From the IMG/VR virus record IMGVR_UViG_3300012929_000026, positions 1-49,611 of that record: DNA of 49,611 nt; one strand, given 5' to 3'. The stretch comes from a virus. Each line of letters starts with the position of its first letter. Position 1 is the first letter of the stretch. The position numbers were made by a program, and so were the translations under genes. Below, piece by piece: positions 29,250-36,376 of this stretch. The notes under the pieces were generated by a model, which did not search any database, was not told the origin of the DNA, and saw only the letters and a program-made list of their open reading frames with translations.

Positions 29250-29947
29250 TGAGTTATCTATGGAAATTGAAATATTGGACTACCGGTGAATGGCAAGTAG
29301 TCAATGAAAGACTACACGACATGGAGAAGGCACATGAAGTCTACAATCCAAAACGTCCTCTATTATTTAAATCCCTTCAACTTCTCAAGCCGGACGCCGT
29401 CAAAGTCGTCATCGTCGGCCAAGACCCGTACCCCCAGTCACGATACGCTACAGGTTTGGCATTCTCTATTCCCGGAGAGATTGAAGCATCGGATTATCCG
29501 CCGACGCTCGCAACCATCTTCAAAGAGTACTCGTCTGATCTACACTACAGAATACCAACTTCAGGTGACCTTAGTAAATGGAGTCGAGAGGGCGTACTGT
29601 TGTGGAACGCTATCCCAAGTACTCGAAAAGGTGCTTCATTGGCACACGATTGGGATGAGTGGTCTTACCTTACACGTGAAATCATCACCAAACTTTCCGC
29701 ACAGGGAGGGATCGTTTTTGCTTTTCTCGGAGCGGTGGCCAAGCGTTACATCTCGGATGTGGATCTCACCAAAAACTCCATCGTGGTTACATCACACCCC
29801 TCACCGAGGGGCTCCATCAACAGTAGAAATCCATTCGTCGGGTCGCGTTTATTCACTACCATCAACGACAAGTTGATTGATTTAGGAGGACAGCCAATCG
29901 ATTGGAGGTTGGACGATGCCAAAGGTAAAGGAAATCCTAGTCCGTAA
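29249..29947 (+). CDS. ung: Uracil-DNA glycosylase, family 1
   Basis: 232 residues. Family 1 UDG motifs: VVIVGQDPYPQ near residues 52-60 (catalytic Asp in GQDPYP), VLLWNAIPSTR (central pyrimidine pocket region), FAFLGAVAKRY, and HPSPRG near 182 (His base-recognition motif). It removes uracil from DNA, protecting the phage genome from dU misincorporation or cytosine deamination. Uncommon in T7-like phages. Start overlaps the primase-helicase stop (TAATG). Confidence 0.92.
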   Translation: MSYLWKLKYWTTGEWQVVNERLHDMEKAHEVYNPKRPLLFKSLQLLKPDAVKVVIVGQDPYPQSRYATGLAFSIPGEIEASDYPPTLATIFKEYSSDLHYRIPTSGDLSKWSREGVLLWNAIPSTRKGASLAHDWDEWSYLTREIITKLSAQGGIVFAFLGAVAKRYISDVDLTKNSIVVTSHPSPRGSINSRNPFVGSRLFTTINDKLIDLGGQPIDWRLDDAKGKGNPSP

Positions 29948-30089
29948 GGAATGGAACGGACAAGTCTGGTATGAGTACAAACCAGTGGAGAGTTTCAATG
30001 ACGCTGAAGGAAAAGCTGGAAGCGATTTGGAACCGACCCGGAGTGATCCACCCAAGCCACCGAAACTGGTGGATCTGGGCAGAAAGTGA
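29916..30089 (+). CDS. Small protein (57 aa), overlaps both neighbours
   Basis: 57 residues from ATG 29916 with ribosome site TTGGAGG upstream, reading MPKVKEILVRKEWNGQVWYE, then KPVESFNDAEGKAGSDLEPT and a Pro-rich end. It overlaps the uracil glycosylase by 32 bases and the next gene by 92 bases in another frame. Both frames have good ribosome sites, so both may be made. Confidence 0.5.
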   Translation: MPKVKEILVRKEWNGQVWYEYKPVESFNDAEGKAGSDLEPTRSDPPKPPKLVDLGRK

Positions 30090-30246
30090 ATACTGGTGGG
30101 AACAGAAAGTTGGTGCACAAAACAAACATGTCCATTGTTTGAAGGGTGCACGCACCCAGTTCAAAGGCAAAAGACCTAAAGGAAAAGGCTACTCTTTCCT
30201 GCCTAAGAATTATTCGCTTTATTACCTGCACCGATATCTAAAATAA
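29998..30246 (+). CDS. Small basic protein (82 aa)
   Basis: 82 residues from ATG 29998 (GGAGAG seven bases upstream). Landmarks: TLKEKLEAIWNRPGVIHPSH, RNWWIWAESEYWWEQKVG, HCLKGARTQFKGKRPKGKGY, and LPKNYSLYYLHRYLK. Rich in Trp, Lys and Tyr; probably nucleic-acid binding. Overlaps the 29916 gene in a different frame. No family recognised. Confidence 0.55.
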   Translation: MTLKEKLEAIWNRPGVIHPSHRNWWIWAESEYWWEQKVGAQNKHVHCLKGARTQFKGKRPKGKGYSFLPKNYSLYYLHRYLK

Positions 30247-30302
30247 TGCCAAAAGTTAGTCTCGACCCATTTCCCCGGTGTCTGGGTACTCCCGACATGA
30301 AA

Positions 30303-30343
30303 TAACGCACCAGCGGGCTTCCTAGGGCATCCTAGGGCCTATC
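30303..30343 (+). repeat. Dispersed imperfect repeat, copy 2
   Basis: TAACGCACCAGCGGGCTTCC followed by TAGGGCATCCTAGGGCC. Non-coding, 16 bases before the ribosome site of the next gene. See copies at 17674 and 42067. Confidence 0.6.
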
Positions 30344-30358
30344 TAGAAGGAGTGGACC

Positions 30359-30526
30359 ATGCGCAGTTATGCCAGATTCTTCATAGAATTCCAACTTTCA
30401 GCGGTTGATATGTTATTTACGTGGGAAGTCAGGACTCATGGTAAGCCAGACTACTTAACGAAGTGGCGGAGGCACTATTTATTAAAACGGTTATTAGATA
30501 TTCAGTTAAAGGAATTTGACAGATGA
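30359..30526 (+). CDS. Small basic protein (55 aa)
   Basis: 55 residues, ATG 30359 with GAAGGAG upstream. Landmarks: MRSYARFFIEFQLSAVDMLF, TWEVRTHGKPDYLTKWRRHY and LLKRLLDIQLKEFDR. Helical, with many Arg/Lys. Overlaps the next gene by four bases. Function unknown. Confidence 0.6.
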   Translation: MRSYARFFIEFQLSAVDMLFTWEVRTHGKPDYLTKWRRHYLLKRLLDIQLKEFDR

Positions 30527-30837
30527 AAACAGGCACAGCAGAGATCATCGACTTCCAACAAGCGAAGGCTCAGACGGCAGGTAGTGGAGGGGGAGACGAT
30601 TACTTTGCGGGTATGAAGTTGGGGACTATCTTTTGCTGTGCGTTGAACGGAAGTAACACTTCCTTCCTCGACGAATATATGTTATGTTCTAAGGCCGGTG
30701 TGACGGTTCTGCTTCAGAACGCCCACGATGGACGGTTTGAACGTCACATCGGTTATAAATTCTGGAAACAGAATACGCTAGTGCAAATCCTGCACATCCC
30801 GACAGAAAAAGAAGAAGAAAATGGGAAAAGTGTATAG
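30523..30837 (+). CDS. Unknown protein (104 aa)
   Basis: 104 residues: an acidic, Gly-rich N-terminus (TAEIIDFQQAKAQTAGSGGG), then MKLGTIFCCALNGSNTSFL, CSKAGVTVLLQNAHDGRFER and a Lys/Glu-rich tail (PTEKEEENGKSV). Overlaps the neighbours on both sides. Beta-rich middle. No family recognised. Confidence 0.6.
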   Translation: MKTGTAEIIDFQQAKAQTAGSGGGDDYFAGMKLGTIFCCALNGSNTSFLDEYMLCSKAGVTVLLQNAHDGRFERHIGYKFWKQNTLVQILHIPTEKEEENGKSV

Positions 30838-30994
30838 CTACGACCAAGCTCATTGGTCGACTATGCGCATGGTTCAGGAGGCTAAGAAGTGGTGCGAGGA
30901 ACGAAATCAAGACGGGTCTCGCACCGGCAGCATCAAAGAACATGAGGCTGTCCTGAAGTCTCTGATCAGCGCACATTCGGAGGAGGCCGCTTAG
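30821..30994 (+). CDS. Small helical protein (57 aa)
   Basis: 57 residues: MGKVYSYDQAHWSTMRMVQE, AKKWCEERNQDGSRTGSIKE and HEAVLKSLISAHSEEAA. Highly helical and acidic at the end. Overlaps the previous gene by 17 bases. Followed by a leader hairpin that could sequester the next ribosome site. Confidence 0.55.
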   Translation: MGKVYSYDQAHWSTMRMVQEAKKWCEERNQDGSRTGSIKEHEAVLKSLISAHSEEAA

Positions 30995-31029
30995 GTCTCC
31001 TCCCTTAGGTCATACCGACCGAAGGAGAC
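30995..31029 (+). promoter_or_regulatory. RNA hairpin over ribosome site, leader element copy 2
   Basis: GTCTCCT (30995-31001) is perfectly complementary to AGGAGAC (31023-31029), which is the Shine-Dalgarno site of the next gene; inside, GGTC/GACC (31008-31020) pairs again with loop ATACC. The inner part TAGGTCATACCGACC is the same element as at 24886. It may act as a thermosensor or RNA switch controlling translation. Confidence 0.5.
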
Positions 31030-31034
31030 TAGGA

Positions 31035-31178
31035 ATGGACCGATTTACTCAGGTTTTGATTATCTCTGCGTGTACCGTCGGCATCATCGTCGGCGGTGTC
31101 TGGCTCAGCAAGAATGTATCCTATGGATGCATCGACCTGGGTTTCATCAAACATTGTGGCGCTACAGTCACTCGATAA
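31035..31178 (+). CDS. Small single-span membrane protein (47 aa)
   Basis: 47 residues: MDRFTQVLIISACTVGIIVG with a membrane helix at about 5-26, then a loop with two Cys (SYGCIDLGFIKHCGAT). Outer part could carry a disulfide (Cys32 and Cys42). ATG preceded by AGGAGACTAGGA. The 31006 leader hairpin may control it. Function unknown. Confidence 0.55.
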   Translation: MDRFTQVLIISACTVGIIVGGVWLSKNVSYGCIDLGFIKHCGATVTR

Positions 31179-31183
31179 AGATT

Positions 31184-31210
31184 GCTGGCCTGTTAATCTA
31201 GCGGGCCAGC
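31184..31210 (+). other. Perfect 7-bp hairpin
   Basis: GCTGGCC / GGCCAGC around a 13-base loop. No U-tract follows on this strand, so it is not a full terminator; it lies 12 bases before the DNA polymerase start, and could be an attenuator or processing site. Confidence 0.5.
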
Positions 31211-31222
31211 ATTAATGAGATT

Positions 31223-33187
31223 ATGCGAATAGTATTAGACATTGAATGTAACAGGTTGATCAATCCAGACAAGGTCTGGGTTATAGTTTGCTACGATATT
31301 GATAAGAAGGAATACCATGTATTTAGACACGTTACGGACGATAGAGAAACAGCAGAAGAGTTTAGACGATTTAGTTCTCGCTGTACACTCGTTGTCGGCC
31401 ACAATCTTTGTGGGTATGATCTCCCAGTCCTTGATAATCTTCTTGGGGTTCGGTTTACTGTTCAACAAACATTAGACACTCTCATCATCTCAAAGATGGC
31501 GGACTACTCCCGTAAAAGTCATTCGGTAGAAGACTACGGATTAGAGTTCGGGTATGAAAAAGGAAAACACCAGGACTTCACGAAATATAGTAAGGAACTA
31601 GAAGATTACTGTACACGTGATGTATATATAACTTACGGTATCTATCTTAAGCACCTTAAGTATATAGATAACCTTAAGTACAAAGATGCTATAACCTTAG
31701 AACATAGGTTCCAAGGTATTGTTAATAACCTTAGTACTAATGGCTTTAGTTTCAATAATGGTAAAGCAATATCGTTATTATCTAAGGTAGAAAAAGAATT
31801 AGGTATTATAGATAGTAATATTAGTCTCGCTTTCCCTTCTAAACTAAAGTTAATACGCGAGGTTACACCTAAGGAGACCAAACATGGTACTATCTCTCTT
31901 ACTTCTATACCGAAACTTCTTCGTCAAGATATTCTTTCTATGTCTGTTGGTGCTCCATTCTGTTATTGTTCCTGGGTTGACTTTAATCCTAGTTCTCATA
32001 AACAAATTATTGAAGTTCTTAATGAAGCTGGCTGGTCTCCGGTAGTCAAAACCGACACTCACAAAGAAGTAGAACGTGAGTTAAATAAATTACGTCATAC
32101 TAAGCGAGACGAAGCACTTGACATAAGGTATCAAGAACTATATACTAAGTATAATCAATTAAGAATAACAGGTTGGAAGATATGTGAAGATAACCTAGAG
32201 ACGCTTCCTCCTTCTGCTCCCCCAGCAGCGCGTCTTCTAGCTCGCCGCATCCTGCTTGAGTCCCGACGCCGTACTCTTACAGAGTGGATGGGACTTGCGA
32301 CCCCGGACCATCACGGAACGAACCACCGCATACACGGTAAGTTCTACGGGATTGGTGCCTGGACTCACAGGATGGCGCATCGTCAGCCTAACACCGCAAA
32401 CATTCCCCTAGAGTTCGATACGGCCGGCAACAAGAAGTTATACGGCAAAGAACTCCGCTCTTTATGGCAGGCACCTAAGAACCGACTACTCATAGGTGTC
32501 GATGCCGAAGGAATACAACTCCGGATATTTGCTCATCTCATTGATGATCCTGAATTTACCGAAGCTCTGGTAAAGGGGAAGAAGGATGACAAAACCGATC
32601 CTCACTCACTTAATCGACGAATACTTGGAGACGTCTGCAAAAGCAGGCAAGTTGCTAAGCGATATATCTACGCACTTCTCCTTGGGGCGGGAAAGGGAAA
32701 GCTCCAAGAGATATTGGCGTGCGACGAGGCGTCTGCAGCTGAGGCTTATGAGCGATTACTTCAAAGGTACCCGGGATTTGCGTATCTCAAGGACACAGTC
32801 ATACCTGCTGACGCAAAACGAGGATGGTTCACTGGCATTGACGGTCGTCCAGTTAAAATCCCTTCAGAAACATTCGGAGGGAGAAAACATCTTGCAATGT
32901 CAGGTTATCTCCAAAACGGGGAAGCTGTAGTAATGAAACGTGCCACGTTAGTGTGGCACGATAATTTGAAAGATTACGATGCTTTGTTGGTTAACCTTGT
33001 CCACGATGAATGGCAGGTAGAATGTCCAAACAATATGAACACAGCCTTGTCTATCGCAGAGATGATGGCTTCGTCATTAAAAGAAGTTGGACAGGACCTA
33101 AAATTGATATGTCCCCTTGCTGGCAGTTACTGGAACGATGATTTAAAAGATTACACTATCGCTACTAATTGGTCAAAAACACATTGA
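31223..33187 (+). CDS. DNA polymerase, family A (T7-like)
   Basis: 654 residues. N-terminal 3'-5' exonuclease: VLDIECNRL (D4 and E6), GHNLCGYDLPVLDNL near 61 and RDVYITYGIY near 138 for the other acidic residues. Polymerase: motif A GVDAEGIQLRIFAHL near 426, motif B RQVAKRYIYALLLGAGKGKL near 474-493, motif C VHDEWQ near 593. Shorter than T7 Pol (704). The gene is unusually AT-rich in the exonuclease-to-thumb part (31620-32180) with several CCTTAAG/CCTTAG words, unlike the C-terminal half. Works with the primase-helicase upstream. Confidence 0.93.
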   Translation: MRIVLDIECNRLINPDKVWVIVCYDIDKKEYHVFRHVTDDRETAEEFRRFSSRCTLVVGHNLCGYDLPVLDNLLGVRFTVQQTLDTLIISKMADYSRKSHSVEDYGLEFGYEKGKHQDFTKYSKELEDYCTRDVYITYGIYLKHLKYIDNLKYKDAITLEHRFQGIVNNLSTNGFSFNNGKAISLLSKVEKELGIIDSNISLAFPSKLKLIREVTPKETKHGTISLTSIPKLLRQDILSMSVGAPFCYCSWVDFNPSSHKQIIEVLNEAGWSPVVKTDTHKEVERELNKLRHTKRDEALDIRYQELYTKYNQLRITGWKICEDNLETLPPSAPPAARLLARRILLESRRRTLTEWMGLATPDHHGTNHRIHGKFYGIGAWTHRMAHRQPNTANIPLEFDTAGNKKLYGKELRSLWQAPKNRLLIGVDAEGIQLRIFAHLIDDPEFTEALVKGKKDDKTDPHSLNRRILGDVCKSRQVAKRYIYALLLGAGKGKLQEILACDEASAAEAYERLLQRYPGFAYLKDTVIPADAKRGWFTGIDGRPVKIPSETFGGRKHLAMSGYLQNGEAVVMKRATLVWHDNLKDYDALLVNLVHDEWQVECPNNMNTALSIAEMMASSLKEVGQDLKLICPLAGSYWNDDLKDYTIATNWSKTH

Positions 33188-33194
33188 GGTTAAA

Positions 33195-33365
33195 ATGAAA
33201 GATTGGAATGTAGAATACGATTATACCATGCGCACCGGCGGTGCTATGACGTTTCAGGCAGAGACCCGCGATGAGGCGGAGAGCCTCGGCTATGATTACG
33301 TTCGGGAGACATATCCAGACGCTATCGATATTGAAGTTGTAGAAGTGGATGAAATTAAGAAATAA
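33195..33365 (+). CDS. Small acidic protein (56 aa)
   Basis: 56 residues: MKDWNVEYDYTMRTGGAMTF, then QAETRDEAESLGYDYVRETY and PDAIDIEVVEVDEIKK. Strand-helix-strand with an acidic tail, as in small regulators of nucleic-acid enzymes. Its stop overlaps the ssDNA-binding-protein ATG (TAATG). Function unknown. Confidence 0.65.
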   Translation: MKDWNVEYDYTMRTGGAMTFQAETRDEAESLGYDYVRETYPDAIDIEVVEVDEIKK

Positions 33366-33877
33366 TGGCTAATTATGAAAAGACGAAGCGCATTTCCGTC
33401 AAAGGTAAATGCAAGTGGGCGCATGTGACTCGACTGAACAGATTTGATGAATGGTCTGTCGAATTGTGGCCTACTCCTGAAGACCTCGAAGTCATTCGAG
33501 AACTTCAGAGTAGAGGCTTGAAGAATACTATGAGAAAGGACGAGGATGGATATAACATCCGATTTAAAAGAAGCCCCAAGCGAGACATCCGACTCAAGAC
33601 TGGAGAAGTCAAGACACTTATTTTCTCTCCTCCTACTGTGGCTATGGCTGACGGTTCCCCCCTTCCTAGTGGGGTATCTGTTGGGAATGGCAGCGATGTT
33701 ACCATCATCCTTGAAGTGTATACTCATGGAACTCCCGGAGGGGGTAAGGCTGTTGCAGCTAGGTTAGAAGGGATTAGGGTAGACAACCTTGTTCCATTCA
33801 ATCCTGACTCAGACTATGATGTTGAGACGAAAGCGAAGGTTGACGAGCTGAGAGATCAGCCCGAACATACTTTCTAA
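33365..33877 (+). CDS. Single-stranded DNA-binding protein candidate
   Basis: 170 residues. A beta-rich domain with ISVKGKCKWAHVTRLNRFDEW, FSPPTVAMADGSPLPSGVSV and GNGSDVTIILEVYTHGTPGG, ending in an acidic tail (PDSDYDVETKAKVDELRDQ). This is a pattern I associate with podovirus ssDNA-binding or annealing proteins with an OB fold, and T7 gp2.5 likewise has an acidic C-terminus. Position immediately after the DNA polymerase supports it. It would coat ssDNA and recruit the polymerase. Confidence moderate as OB folds are not diagnostic by eye. Confidence 0.65.
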   Translation: MANYEKTKRISVKGKCKWAHVTRLNRFDEWSVELWPTPEDLEVIRELQSRGLKNTMRKDEDGYNIRFKRSPKRDIRLKTGEVKTLIFSPPTVAMADGSPLPSGVSVGNGSDVTIILEVYTHGTPGGGKAVAARLEGIRVDNLVPFNPDSDYDVETKAKVDELRDQPEHTF

Positions 33878-33886
33878 GGTGAAGAT

Positions 33887-34003
33887 ATGACTTTCTGGAA
33901 AACTGTAGGAGCTGTCGTCGTGGCTCAATTAATCATGACGTTTGTAACGCTGCTGTTTTACGTGGCGTTGCTTTTAGCAATACCGAGTGAGTGGATACGA
34001 TGA
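33887..34003 (+). CDS. Single-span membrane peptide (38 aa)
   Basis: 38 residues: MTFWKTVGAVVVAQLIMTFV then TLLFYVALLLAIPSEWIR, one long membrane helix with Trp at both ends. The stop at 34003 touches the beginning of the structured RNA region. Ribosome site AAGGTGAAGAT. Function unknown. Confidence 0.55.
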   Translation: MTFWKTVGAVVVAQLIMTFVTLLFYVALLLAIPSEWIR

Positions 34004-35760
34004 TCCCGTGAGTAGGGCAAACCGTCTGAAGTAGGCCCGCGGAGTGACGATCCGCTCACGGTTCCTCCTGCGATCCAAACGCAGTAGAGGTGTGGAGCTG
34101 CATAGAGGCAACTCTGGTGGCTAGAGACGACAGCCGGGATTGGAGTAAGACTCCACGTCTGGAGTGAATGAAGCAAATTCCTCAGTCGAAAACCACAGCC
34201 CTGAAAGAGGCCGGGCATGAGAGTCCGAGACGTCTAGTCTCGTCTGTGATTGAGGTCGTGGAGTGAAATATACGGAGATGCCACGTTAATCCGCCGTATA
34301 CCAAGCACTAGTGTGAAGACTTAGTTGTCGAGCAATAGGCGCTGAAGGGACACCCTAGACAAAAGGGAACCGGTGCGAACCCGGTAAAGAACTGGAGCGT
34401 GAGCGGACTTTGTCGTAAGCAGAACGTGCACCGGTCTCATTAGCCGGTATATAAAACCTTACGAGTGGAACTCGCGGTATCTCTTCGGGAACTGTGGTGC
34501 ACAGGAAACGATGATCTCCTAAGGAGAATTGATACCAAGGATGCAGCGTAACTCTCCATCTTCCATAGCCGAGGAGTTACACAGTGGCAGAAATGAGCCA
34601 ATCTTTCTGATCGAAATAGAGGAGCGTGACCTCTCTCCGTGTACGGAGGCCTTGCGGGTAGTAGATCAGACAATGACAGCGGGATGTTCGAGTCGTCCAG
34701 ACTGGGTGTAGCTGTCAATGAAGTATGGATCGCTCTGCGGAATGCAAGCCGGGTGAAACTGGTTGATGTCGTGTCGAGCACGACCTGTGTATTAAGCTTA
34801 CAGCCTGGACGGAAGTTAACCACATAACGCCATGCATCGAATGCCGATAGCTGGTTCAGAGACTCTCAATCTCTCAATCAGACTGTTAGGAAATCGTAGA
34901 CCCGAAAGGTTAGAGTTCCTTCAGGATCAAACGTCCATTAACCGAGACACGCCTTGAAACGTTGAGGACTGTTCGATCAGTCTAGTATGCGACAATCGTA
35001 GACATAGCCTAGGGGAAACCGTCGGGTAGTCTGCTGAGAGTTAAGCATTACTGACCGACCCTGTTTGGATGACAACCGTAAGCGAAGAGCTTACGAAGAA
35101 TGGCATCAGTCGTTCACTGGTTGTCATTGATCTTCCGACATCGGAAGGATATCGAGGTAAGAACTCCTATACGTGGAGCACCGAAAGCTAGATAGTTCTA
35201 GGGCAAGACCGTAAAGCCTGACCGTAACTCAGGTCCCATATGGACGTAGTCGAGAGAGCTTTCAAGAACATGTTAGAGAGACAGCGTTCACAACGATATC
35301 GAACTAAGAAAGGGCTAACGACCCATCTTAGAAACAGACTACTGACATAAGCCTGCGCGATGGCGATGAGCCTAGCCGGAGCTGAATGGAGCAGCGGAAC
35401 TACGACGAGGTGCAATTCCTCAATGCCTAGAGGCTAGAGCAGTTTCACATACTGCTGACCGTAGCTGTAACAGAAGACTCCTTGTCTGCAAGTCCATGAA
35501 TTTCAACGCACCAGATTAGTGCACCACCGGAATGGAAGGTACGAGAACCAGACACCGAATACGCAGCGATCCTCTAGCAGAAGGAGACGCGCTATGTGCG
35601 TCATGAACACTGTGTCTAAACTTCTCAAATACCACTCTCGGTTTGAGATGCCGCCTTAAGTTGATTAGGGCGGGAACGTAGTACCAAGAGCAGTGAAAGC
35701 TTCTTCAGGTATAGTTCCCGCCTCCCAAATCAGAGACGCCAGCTTCGCTGGCTTAGGAGA
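34004..35760 (+). ncRNA. Giant structured non-coding RNA candidate (about 1.75 kb)
   Basis: No plausible gene in any frame; longest open frames are scattered, low-complexity-free shadows on both strands. The plus strand is filled with perfect hairpins. Examples: CCGTGAG/CTCACGG (34006/34055), CCTC-CTGCG..CGCAG-GAGG (34064-34090), AGAG-GCAA-CTCT (34104-34115, GNRA), TGGAGT/ACTCCA (34141-34155) stacked in AGACG/CGTCT, CGAGAC/GTCTCG (34226-34242), TATACGG/CCGTATA (34269/34294), GTAACTC/GAGTTAC (34548/34574), TGACAGC/GCTGTCA (34674/34711), GTCGTG/CACGAC (34768-34784), ATGACAAC/GTTGTCAT (35069/35120) enclosing CGTAAGC/GCTTACG, CTTCCGA/TCGGAAG (35132-35147), CTAAGA/TCTTAG (35304/35326), AGCAGT/ACTGCT (35438-35456), GACGC/GCGTC (35586-35602), CTCAAA/TTTGAG (35624/35642), GGCGGGAAC/GTTCCCGCC (35669/35714), GCCAG-CTTCG-CTGGC (35738-35752). 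GNRA, UUCG and T-loops read correctly only on this strand. Style matches GOLLD/ROOL/OLE-type ornate RNAs; class unknown. Probably cotranscribed with flanking genes; no own promoter or terminator found. Confidence 0.8.
34674..34717 (+). ncRNA. T-loop substructure within the giant RNA
   Basis: Stem TGACAGC/GCTGTCA (7 bp, perfect) encloses a hairpin GGATG-TTCGAGT-CGTCC (34682-34698) that fits the tRNA T-arm rule: 5-bp stem closed by G-C and the 7-base loop TTCRANN. No matching acceptor, D or anticodon arm is present upstream, so this is not a tRNA gene but a T-loop motif, which large RNAs use for tertiary contacts. Confidence 0.65.
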
Positions 35761-35765
35761 CGAAC

Positions 35766-36068
35766 ATGAAGAACCTCGAACGAATGATGTTGGAGTTGCT
35801 CTTCGATAAGAAACTGGAAGCGCCTCCGACAAAGAAGAAAATCGCCAGGGACTTGACAGTGAAGCAATTCATTAAAGTCCTTAAGAACATGCCAGAGTTC
35901 AAGAGAGAGTTTGAAGAAGCTCTGAAATCTCTCGAACCGAAAGCTAAAGACAAAGACAAGCTTACGCTTGGTCAGAAATATATGATGTGGACGTTGGCCG
36001 CAATAACGTTGCCGCCTCTGTACGTGGCGCTTATTCACGCGCTCTTCACAACGATTTCTGGTAAGTAA
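35766..36068 (+). CDS. Basic protein with C-terminal membrane segment (100 aa)
   Basis: 100 residues: a Lys-rich soluble part (KNLERMMLELLFDKKLEAPP, TKKKIARDLTVKQFIKVLKN) and a C-terminal membrane helix (about 73-95, MMWTLAAITLPPLYVALIHALF). ATG at 35766 follows TAGGAGACGAAC. It is the first gene after the structured RNA and might act with it, but this is only positional. No family recognised. Confidence 0.6.
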   Translation: MKNLERMMLELLFDKKLEAPPTKKKIARDLTVKQFIKVLKNMPEFKREFEEALKSLEPKAKDKDKLTLGQKYMMWTLAAITLPPLYVALIHALFTTISGK

Positions 36069-36087
36069 GGAGCTATGCTCCCGTAGT

Positions 36088-36144
36088 TAGGACCTAGGTC
36101 CCTAAGAAAGGCCACACTGTGGGTGTTGTACCCTCTAGGTCCTA
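36088..36144 (+). other. Long inverted repeat with structured interior
   Basis: TAGGACCTAG (36088-36097) and CTAGGTCCTA (36135-36144) form a perfect 10-bp stem with a 37-base interior that can pair further (CCACACTGTGGGTG; GGTC..). A small hairpin GGAGC-TAT-GCTCC lies just before (36069-36081). No U-tract; a riboswitch-like leader or processing site for the next gene at 36158 is possible. Confidence 0.55.
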
Positions 36145-36157
36145 TTAAAGGATTAAA

Positions 36158-36376
36158 ATGATCGTATCAGATTTGATTAAAGAACTAGAAAAGCTACCGA
36201 AAGATATGTTTGTCCTTGGACGAGGATATGAAAGTGGTTATAACGATATTGATGAAGTGGATATCCAAACATTAGTAAGGTGCGATAATGATTGGTACGA
36301 CGGAGAATACCAAGAACCGAGTTCATTCAGCGGTAAACCCATAGATCTACCAGAAGAATACATATGCCTAACATAA
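36158..36376 (+). CDS. Unknown acidic protein (72 aa)
   Basis: 72 residues: MIVSDLIKELEKLPKDMFVL, GRGYESGYNDIDEVDIQTLV, CDNDWYDGEYQEPSSFSGKP and a short end. Very acidic. ATG preceded by AAAGGATTAAA. It overlaps the exonuclease gene by 13 bases. Similar short proteins with an LxxxLxxLP start are common in phages; function unknown. Confidence 0.65.
   Translation: MIVSDLIKELEKLPKDMFVLGRGYESGYNDIDEVDIQTLVRCDNDWYDGEYQEPSSFSGKPIDLPEEYICLT

Noticed and set aside
34682-34698. tRNA gene with T-arm TTCGAGT
   Set aside because: The T-arm is perfect but there is no complementary acceptor strand, anticodon arm or D arm at the right distance; kept only as a T-loop motif.
34004-35760. Group II intron, rRNA or RNase P RNA
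   Set aside because: No group II domain V-like hairpin with an AGC triad and GAAA pairing, no intron reverse transcriptase and no interrupted gene. None of the universal 16S/23S words or RNase P core motifs is present. Small resemblances such as CCCGAAAGG and GCTGGTTC are too short.
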